Shown here: in pieces, positions 57,576 to 64,000 of the stretch | Layout: every line of letters begins with the position of its first letter | Numbering within the stretch: position 1 is the first letter of the stretch | Source of the DNA: Maylandia zebra | Lineage: Eukaryota; Chordata; Actinopteri; Cichliformes; Cichlidae | DNA: 64,000 nt | Assembly (NCBI RefSeq): GCF_041146795.1 | Contig: NC_135185.1 | Coordinates: forward strand, 24,808,529-24,872,528 | Direction of reading: 5' to 3' | Made by a program: the position numbers and the translations under genes | The notes under the pieces: generated by a model | The model's database searches: none | What the model saw: the letters and a program-made list of their open reading frames with translations, nothing else | What the model was told of the DNA's origin: nothing

Positions 57576-58406
57576 CTAACAGTCTTACATAAGTGGCAAT
57601 ACTTCAGGTAATTAGTTTGAATTATAAAATGGCTGCTGTGTCTTTTAGTGTGCTGTATTATTCTATAACCTGCTAATTATAAGTTCAGTGTATCATGTCG
57701 TGTGGGCTTTGTATTTCTGTTAGTCTGATAACACTGTACAGACAACTAACATATTATTTCTCCTCTTACACTTTCAGGAACTTGACTGACATCTGTGCTT
57801 TGCCTGGTAGGTGTGCACATACTGTAAGAGAAGCAGACCAAAATAAAAATAAAAAATCTGAATAATATAAACTGTAAAGTGATGGGTTCAAAGTTTTTGC
57901 TAGACCTTTTAAACACAATTTTATAACAAATACACACAAGTGCAGCTTAACAATTGGGCTAAATATTTTTTTTCGTATATTTTTGTAGTCACACTACATG
58001 TGATTAGTTAATGATTCACTCAATCATATTTGTATTTAAAAATATTATTGCTGAATTTAATTAAATATTTATTATTTTAAAAAGTGCCCAATTATGCAAC
58101 TTTTTGCACATGGCAGCCGACAACAGTTTAGCTTGAATATTTGTTTTGTCCTTTTTCAGTAGTCACAATTAGTTCATACAATTACCATGTGATATTATTT
58201 TAATAAAATTATTATATTTTTCTTGTTTTTTTGTTCACAGTGTGTAGAAGAAGAAGAACAAGGACCAGATCTCCAGTCTTCTCTCTCACATCCCAACCCC
58301 CCAACCCCTCTGTCCTCTGTCTTGCTCCACCTGTTGTCTCTGCCTTCTTTCCATCTGTATTTCACTCTGTGGTTTGTGAGAAATTTTGCCAAACCAACAA
58401 TCCTTT

Positions 58407-58905
58407 TGCGGTTTGATTTCAAAGCCGTGTCTCTCCTGCTCTGTCTGTTCTCTCTGCTAAATTTTCTCTCTACCTGTTTTTCACTCTTGGCTTGCTGCTG
58501 AAAAACGCCAAGCCAACAAAACAATAAAGAGTGCATATTTTGCCTCAACCTATGAACAAACTGAACAAACAAAGAAAAATCTGCGGTTTGATTTCCAAGC
58601 CGTGTCTCTCCTGCTCTGCCTGTTCTCTCTTCTAAATTTTCTCTCTACCTGTTTTTCACTCTTGGCTTGCTGCTGAAAAACGCCAAGCCATTAAAGCAAT
58701 AAGGAGTGCATATATTGCCTCTACCTGAGAACAAACAAAGAAAACTCTAATTCACGGTTTGATTGTGATTTCCCAGCCGTGTCTCTCCTGCTCTGCCTGT
58801 TCTCTCTTCTAAATTTTCTCTCTACCTGTTTTTCACTTTGCGCTTGCTGCTAAGTTGTGCCAAGCTAATAAAGAGAGTGCATAATATTCTCTTGACTGAA
58901 GAACA
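58407..58905. repeat. 174-bp tandem repeat, three copies, Helentron copy 2 leader
   Basis: Units start near 58407, 58582 and 58754. The third has lost much of the inverted repeat (TTGCGCTTGCTGCTAAGTTG in place of the paired stem), whereas the first two keep it. Confidence 0.8.
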
Positions 58906-59040
58906 AACTGTCAAACGAAAGACAACTGTTTCTGACAAATAAAAACTGAAATATAAAGACAAAGAGAACATCTCCTGGTGTGTGCCACTCTTATTTTATA
59001 AACATATTTTCTAAAGCCTAAGAAACACAGGTGTGTGAAA

Positions 59041-62000
59041 ATGCCAAGGAAGCAGAAAAAGTCACAAGCTGCAAAACAACGCTGGAAGAAGTTCCATGAG
59101 TTTCACAGTGTACCAATATGTGAACAGGCTGAGTTTGATTTTCCTCAGAGCTCTGCAGAAGACAGTGTGTCTACAAAGACCAATGCTGATGGTGTCAAAC
59201 AGGCAGGTCAACATGTTCCTGCACATGTACAACAGGTATCTTATGCTGATGCTGTAAAGAGTGGACTGCAGCATGAATTTAATGAACAACATGAGGTGTC
59301 ATGTGACCCACAGGTGGGTTATGCTGATTTTTTGAAAAGAGGCTGTCACAGTGATGTGGCAGGACCATCTCATGCAGAAAGAATGAACCTTGAAAATCAG
59401 CCATCTGTTACACAGGTCTGTGCATCTCACAGCCAGGCTCATCCCAAGTATGGAGACTCCAGAAACAAGCAGTGCACATGTAACTCACTCACATTTCTTG
59501 CATTCCTTCATGAGAATGAAAACATGACTACAGCTGACCTTAATCTGGTCTTGGATAAAGGTGATGTGATGTACAAAGAGGCCAAGAAAAGATTTCCTAA
59601 AAATATTCATTTGGCAACCGATGAGCTGCCAGACAAAGTTGATGCTCGCTGGTCTATGTATGATGTCGACATGACACAGCCTTCCCGGTATGGGACATTT
59701 GAAGAACCTCCAGAGGAAGCAGTAGATACCTTTCTCAGCTTAGAAGCAGGACTGAGCTGCCTGTTGTCAGATGTGCAGTATGCCTTACTGATTATGAGTG
59801 GATTGTGTATAGCAGTGTTCAGATCCACATCAAGCAAATATGGTTTCTTTGATCCACACTCCAGAACACCCAGTGGTCTTCCTCTACTACTACAGTCACG
59901 TAATCGTGGTACAGCAGTGATGCTGAAATTCACACTCCTCAGTGACATGATTAAGAGGATCCAAGATTCTTATGAAATGATGGAGATATCACCTTCTTGT
60001 AACTATGAGCTGAAGCCTGTGCAGTTCTACAGTATGAGCACAGTCAACCTGAGTGATACTATCACAGACACAGTCTGCAGACCAACAGCTGCCACTGCTG
60101 TGGCACCTACTCACTCTGATGCAACTGTTGATGAAGCAAACCCCTCTTCTCCAAGGAGAAACACAACCACTGATCTGACTGAGAACATCTTTTGTCAAAT
60201 GGTGAAACAAAAAGAAGACCAAATGACTCAGTTCACATCATATGAAGATCAGAATGAACCTCCTAATATACCCACTGAACAACTATGCAGTGAATTAAGT
60301 TTCCTTCCATCAAGTGATGCTTTTTCATGTCAATCAAATGCTGCCATAACAAATGTTGCTGCCTGTGACCTTTCTGATATAGTTTTACAAAAACTGAAAA
60401 AAGTTAATAAACAACAAAGGAACAAAATGAAAAGAAGATTAATGGCATCAGAGAAACCCAGAAATCAGAGAAAAGAAAACCAAAAAAGGAAAGAACAACA
60501 AAAGTATGCTTCAAATAAAAATTACAAAGAAAAGAAAAAATCTTGCACAAGTGAGGCATATAAAAACAATCCTGAAGTCAGACAGAAAAGACAACAGTAT
60601 ATGAAAAGACGTTACTGTGAAAATGATGAATTCAGAAAGAAACAAAAACAATATGTTAAAAAACGTTTTTCTGAGAATGCTACAGTTAGAAAGAAACAAC
60701 AACAATATATTAAAAGACGCTACTGTGAGAACGATGAATTCAGAAAGAAACAACAACAATATATTAAAAGACGCTACTGTGAGAACGATGAATTCAGAAA
60801 GAAACAACAACAATATATTAAAAGACGCTACTGTGAGAACGATGAATTCAGAAAGAAACAACAACAATATATTAAAAGACGCTACTGTGAGAACGATGAA
60901 TTCAGAAAGAAACAACAACAATATATTAAAAGACGCTACTGTGAGAACGATGAATTCAGAAAGAAACAACAACAATATATTAAAAGACGCTACTGTGAGA
61001 ACGATGAATTCAGAAAGAAACAACAACAATATATTAAAAGACGCTACTGTGAGAACGATGAATTCAGAAAGAAACAACAACAATATATTAAAAGACGCTA
61101 CTGTGACAATGCTGAATTTAGACAAAAACAAAAAAACTATATCACTAAAAGGTATCAAGAAAACCCTGAATTCAGAGAGAGACAGAGATCTCGAGTGACT
61201 CAGCGTTATGCACGTGATGACGCATTCAGAGTAAGACACAGACAACTAATGAAACAACTAATGCGAGACAGGTATCAAAGTAATCTTGCCTTCAGGATTA
61301 TGCACAATATGAGATGTGCAATGAAAATAAAAAGGAAATACAGATGGGTGAACAGACAAACCCAAGAGAGTGACAACAGTGTGATTAACGAGGCCATATC
61401 TGTGTTCAAATCACAAATCAAAGCTGGACCATCATACCCATGTACTGTATGCTTCAAGGCTTCATTTCCAAACCAAGTACGACCCTGCAGAAGGTCAAAT
61501 TATGTCAAAAACCCACATGTGGTTGCAACATGTTTGACAGGAAAGTTTGTTCATGTTTGTGATGAAAACTGCAGAAATGAGCAGTGCAATGTTCCCGATG
61601 AGAGAAAGAGAGAGTGGATTTGTCACACCTGCCACGATCATCTTAAAAATGGATCCATGCCAGCACTTGCTGTTGCCAATAAACTGGATCTTGCTGATAC
61701 TCCACCTGAACTGTCTGATCTCAACATACTGGAGAGACATCTCATAGCCAAGTGCATACCATTTGCCAAGATCATTCCTCTTCCCAAAGGCAGACAAAGA
61801 GCAATTAGAGGAAATGTGGTCTGTGTCCCATCAGAGGTACAGGAAACTGTTGAAGCATTGCCTCGATTAAGAATTAATTCTCAGGTCATGAGAGTAAAAT
61901 TGAAGAGACGCTTGTCTTACAAAGGTCATCAGCTGTTTCAGACTGTAAGCTGGTCTAAACTTGTGCAAGCACTGCATAAACTCAAGCAGATTCATCCACA

Positions 62001-64000
62001 GTATAAGGATGTGAGCATCAGAGATGATCCTGAGCTGTGTGATCCAACTCTTCCTGATGAAGATGATGAGGATGATGATGATGAAAACATGAATGAGGAT
62101 GATTATGATGAGGCTGATTTAATGGAAATTGACAGCTGTGAGAAAAATGCACTGAGTGAAGCACAAAATAAAAATGAACAGGATATTGACATGTTACCCT
62201 GTGATGGTGAACAATCGCATGAACAGATGATAGATGATTCAGAGCAAGCAGATGGACTGACTAATGGTGGTTTTGCACTCGAGTCCTGTTTGCAGCCCCC
62301 TGATGTGGCTGAGGAGATATTATGTTTCAGTGAAGGAATCTACTCTGTTGCTCCTGCAGAGAGAAACAATCCAATAAGTTTTTTCAAAACACCTAAACTG
62401 GAGGCCATGGCCTTCCCTGTGCAGTTTCCTACAGGCCAAAACACACTTGATGAAAGAAGGCTGATCAAAGTATCCCCCAGTGGGTATTTCAAATCAAGAC
62501 TTTTCTGCATTGATGATCGTTTTGCCAAAGACACAAACTATTTGTTCTTTGCACAGTTTGTGACTGAAATACACTTGGCTACATCCAGCATGACAGTACA
62601 GTTAAGGAAGGCAAAGCCTCTGACCAGAGATGGTAGAAAAATAACCTCAGGCATGTTACAAGATAAACATGAGGTGGAGAAACTGGTGCGAAATAAAGAT
62701 GCAGTGAGATTCATGCAGCCTCTGAGAGGAACCCCAGCCTATTGGGAGAAAACAACAAGAGATCTTTTTGCCATGATCAGACAGTTGGGAACTCCCACGT
62801 TCTTTTGCACATTTTCAGCTGCTGAAATGCGCTGGCCTGAAGTGATCGAGGCAATAACAAGGCAGCAAGGTGAACAAGTGAATTTTGAAGGACTCGACTG
62901 GTCAGCAAAGTGTGACATCCTGAGAAGCAATCCTGTCACAACAATGCGCATGTTTGACAAGAGAGTTGAAGCATTATTCAGAGATTTACTCTTATCTCCC
63001 GCAGAGCCACTTGGCAAAGTCATTGACTACTTTTACAGAGTTGAGTTTCAGCACAGAGGAAGCCCACACATACACTGCCTCCTGTGGGTAGAAGGTGCTC
63101 CTGTGTTTGAGGAGGATGATGAGCAAACTGTTCTTGATTTTATAAACAAATACATCACAGCTCAGCTGCCTGATCCACATAAACAACCTGAACTGTACAA
63201 AAAAGTAACAGAAGTGCAAAAACACAGTAAGAACCACACAAAGACGTGTTTTAGGAGTTTAAGCTCCGGGTGCCGTTTTGGTTTTCCCAAACCACCCTGC
63301 AATGAGACAATGATCACAAGACCCAGTGAGGATGATGCACTGGAAGTAGAAACAGCAAAGAACAAGCTCAGACCACTGAACCAGCTGCTGAATGAACCTG
63401 AAACTGCTTCCATGAGTTTAGAGCAGCTCTTGGAAAGATGCAAGTTGACACATGCAGAATATCAGAGATACCTGAATAAAATGAACATGAGGAGTACGAT
63501 CATACTAAAGCGTGATCCAAAAGACTCTTGGATAAACGGCTATAATCCACATCTGCTTGAAGCCTGGAACAGTAATATCGACATAAGCTTTGTTTTAGAT
63601 GCTTTTGGTGCTGCAAATTATTTAATGAAATATATATCAAAAAAAGAGGGCGGGCTATCTGAGTACCTGAAAACTGTCATTGAGAACTCCCATAAAGACA
63701 GTGTAAATGAGTGCGATGAAATGAGAGCCGTCATGCAGGCATATTCAAAGAAGCGAGAGATCAGTGCACAGGAGTGTGTTGCTCGTGCATGTGGTCTTCA
63801 CATGAAGCAATGCTCACGTGCTGTAATATTCATTCCAACTGATGATAATCCTGTGAAAATGAGTCGTCCCCTGTCAGTTCTGGACAACACAACACCTGAG
63901 TCTTCCAATGTTTGGATGACATCTTTGAATGACAAATACAAAGCCAGACCTGAAACACCAGAGTATGAGGAGATGTGCATGGCAGACTTTGCTGCTACTT
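59041..64000 (+). CDS. Helentron copy 2 ORF1 (Rep protein), partial at right edge
   Basis: Open from the ATG at 59041 to the last base, about 1653 codons without a stop in my reading. It is collinear with copy 1 ORF1: the 198-base length difference equals four extra 54-bp repeats minus an 18-base in-frame deletion near 60200. All key features recur, including the Cys/Asp-His protease-like motifs, the zinc-binding region and the HUH motif SPHIH with YLMKY near 63619-63633. The position matching the copy 1 extra G lies beyond the window, so whether ORF1 continues into the helicase is unknown. Residue changes from copy 1 cluster in the N-terminal third; the Rep domain is nearly invariant, which fits purifying selection on Rep or recent gene conversion. 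Confidence 0.92.
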   Translation, partial: MPRKQKKSQAAKQRWKKFHEFHSVPICEQAEFDFPQSSAEDSVSTKTNADGVKQAGQHVPAHVQQVSYADAVKSGLQHEFNEQHEVSCDPQVGYADFLKRGCHSDVAGPSHAERMNLENQPSVTQVCASHSQAHPKYGDSRNKQCTCNSLTFLAFLHENENMTTADLNLVLDKGDVMYKEAKKRFPKNIHLATDELPDKVDARWSMYDVDMTQPSRYGTFEEPPEEAVDTFLSLEAGLSCLLSDVQYALLIMSGLCIAVFRSTSSKYGFFDPHSRTPSGLPLLLQSRNRGTAVMLKFTLLSDMIKRIQDSYEMMEISPSCNYELKPVQFYSMSTVNLSDTITDTVCRPTAATAVAPTHSDATVDEANPSSPRRNTTTDLTENIFCQMVKQKEDQMTQFTSYEDQNEPPNIPTEQLCSELSFLPSSDAFSCQSNAAITNVAACDLSDIVLQKLKKVNKQQRNKMKRRLMASEKPRNQRKENQKRKEQQKYASNKNYKEKKKSCTSEAYKNNPEVRQKRQQYMKRRYCENDEFRKKQKQYVKKRFSENATVRKKQQQYIKRRYCENDEFRKKQQQYIKRRYCENDEFRKKQQQYIKRRYCENDEFRKKQQQYIKRRYCENDEFRKKQQQYIKRRYCENDEFRKKQQQYIKRRYCENDEFRKKQQQYIKRRYCENDEFRKKQQQYIKRRYCDNAEFRQKQKNYITKRYQENPEFRERQRSRVTQRYARDDAFRVRHRQLMKQLMRDRYQSNLAFRIMHNMRCAMKIKRKYRWVNRQTQESDNSVINEAISVFKSQIKAGPSYPCTVCFKASFPNQVRPCRRSNYVKNPHVVATCLTGKFVHVCDENCRNEQCNVPDERKREWICHTCHDHLKNGSMPALAVANKLDLADTPPELSDLNILERHLIAKCIPFAKIIPLPKGRQRAIRGNVVCVPSEVQETVEALPRLRINSQVMRVKLKRRLSYKGHQLFQTVSWSKLVQALHKLKQIHPQYKDVSIRDDPELCDPTLPDEDDEDDDDENMNEDDYDEADLMEIDSCEKNALSEAQNKNEQDIDMLPCDGEQSHEQMIDDSEQADGLTNGGFALESCLQPPDVAEEILCFSEGIYSVAPAERNNPISFFKTPKLEAMAFPVQFPTGQNTLDERRLIKVSPSGYFKSRLFCIDDRFAKDTNYLFFAQFVTEIHLATSSMTVQLRKAKPLTRDGRKITSGMLQDKHEVEKLVRNKDAVRFMQPLRGTPAYWEKTTRDLFAMIRQLGTPTFFCTFSAAEMRWPEVIEAITRQQGEQVNFEGLDWSAKCDILRSNPVTTMRMFDKRVEALFRDLLLSPAEPLGKVIDYFYRVEFQHRGSPHIHCLLWVEGAPVFEEDDEQTVLDFINKYITAQLPDPHKQPELYKKVTEVQKHSKNHTKTCFRSLSSGCRFGFPKPPCNETMITRPSEDDALEVETAKNKLRPLNQLLNEPETASMSLEQLLERCKLTHAEYQRYLNKMNMRSTIILKRDPKDSWINGYNPHLLEAWNSNIDISFVLDAFGAANYLMKYISKKEGGLSEYLKTVIENSHKDSVNECDEMRAVMQAYSKKREISAQECVARACGLHMKQCSRAVIFIPTDDNPVKMSRPLSVLDNTTPESSNVWMTSLNDKYKARPETPEYEEMCMADFAAT
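60718..61095 (+). repeat. 54-bp in-frame tandem repeat in ORF1, seven identical units
   Basis: Seven identical copies of the 54-bp unit found three times in copy 1 (first at 60718, last ends 61095), flanked by the same diverged units. The 216-base excess over copy 1 is exactly four units. It creates the 244-codon antisense frame at 60511-61245, a shadow. Confidence 0.95.

Larger units (their letters stand above)
56259..59040 (+). promoter_or_regulatory. 5' leader of Helentron copy 2
   Basis: Homologous to 37770-40338 in copy 1. The splice-like sites are preserved: donor G|GTAAGTA at 56868, a mini-exon 57778-57806, and an acceptor after a T-rich tract at 58240. A ~238-bp block with the CTGTGATATTTATTGGC phrase and part of the minisatellite is present twice in tandem (about 57114-57351 and 57352-57589) where copy 1 has it once. 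Confidence 0.55.
54320..64000 (+). mobile_element. Autonomous Helentron, copy 2 (3' part outside window)
   Basis: Same layout as copy 1: family A-like 5' end (54320 to about 55475), leader, then ORF1 from 59041. The ORF1 starts of the two copies are 18,702 bases apart in the same orientation. In the aligned ORF1 regions many 60-base lines are identical and the rest show few changes, so divergence is low. Copy 2 differs by a 522-bp solo LTR in the leader, a second copy of a ~238-bp leader block, four extra 54-bp repeat units and an 18-base in-frame deletion in ORF1. Helicase and endonuclease would lie beyond the right edge. Confidence 0.85.

Overview
The window looks like a gene-poor, transposon-rich stretch of a ray-finned fish (teleost) genome. 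Supporting signs are long CA/GT microsatellites, a teleost-type tRNA-derived SINE with a (TGGA)n tail, a CR1/L2/Rex1-like LINE remnant, and two large copies of a Helitron of the Helentron (Helitron2) type. I cannot name the species. I recognise no host protein-coding gene. The only long real reading frames belong to the Helentrons.

Layout. Bases 1-11690 are mostly unique non-coding DNA with a CpG-rich block (1445-2060), microsatellites, two degenerate SINE pieces, and a locally duplicated segment (7839-8599 and 10041-11341); the second copy of that segment carries an exon-like insert. Bases 11690-12775 hold a broken LINE reverse-transcriptase tail. From 12816 to the right edge (about 51 kb) the window is essentially one Helentron complex. 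Its parts are 5' hairpin 'head' modules, eleven near-identical non-autonomous units of about 1.47 kb (family A), two related units of about 4.6-4.9 kb (family B) with CATAGTATTT-type tandem arrays, and two autonomous elements in direct orientation 18.7 kb apart.

The autonomous element (copy 1 body 36708-51122; copy 2 from 54320, cut by the window edge) shares its first ~1 kb and last ~0.3 kb with family A. Family A is therefore best read as its internally deleted, non-autonomous derivative (HINE-like). Copy 1 has a long 5' leader, an ORF1 with a possible cysteine-protease domain, a basic 18-residue repeat array, a zinc-finger region and an HUH Rep nuclease, and an ORF2 with a Pif1-like helicase and an AP-type endonuclease. 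ORF1 and ORF2 are offset by one apparent inserted G at 45177/45178. Copy 2 ORF1 is open from 59041 to the window edge, so it may be the better-preserved source copy.

The most unusual feature is the grammar of the array. Heads and bodies are not simply alternated. Runs of heads are followed by runs of bodies like opening and closing brackets, every junction lies in a TTA/TT-rich tract just after a head hairpin, and the two B heads match the two B 3' ends in last-in-first-out order. This suggests recursive self-insertion of Helentrons into their own 5' microsatellite, a Russian-doll structure, rather than simple tandem amplification.
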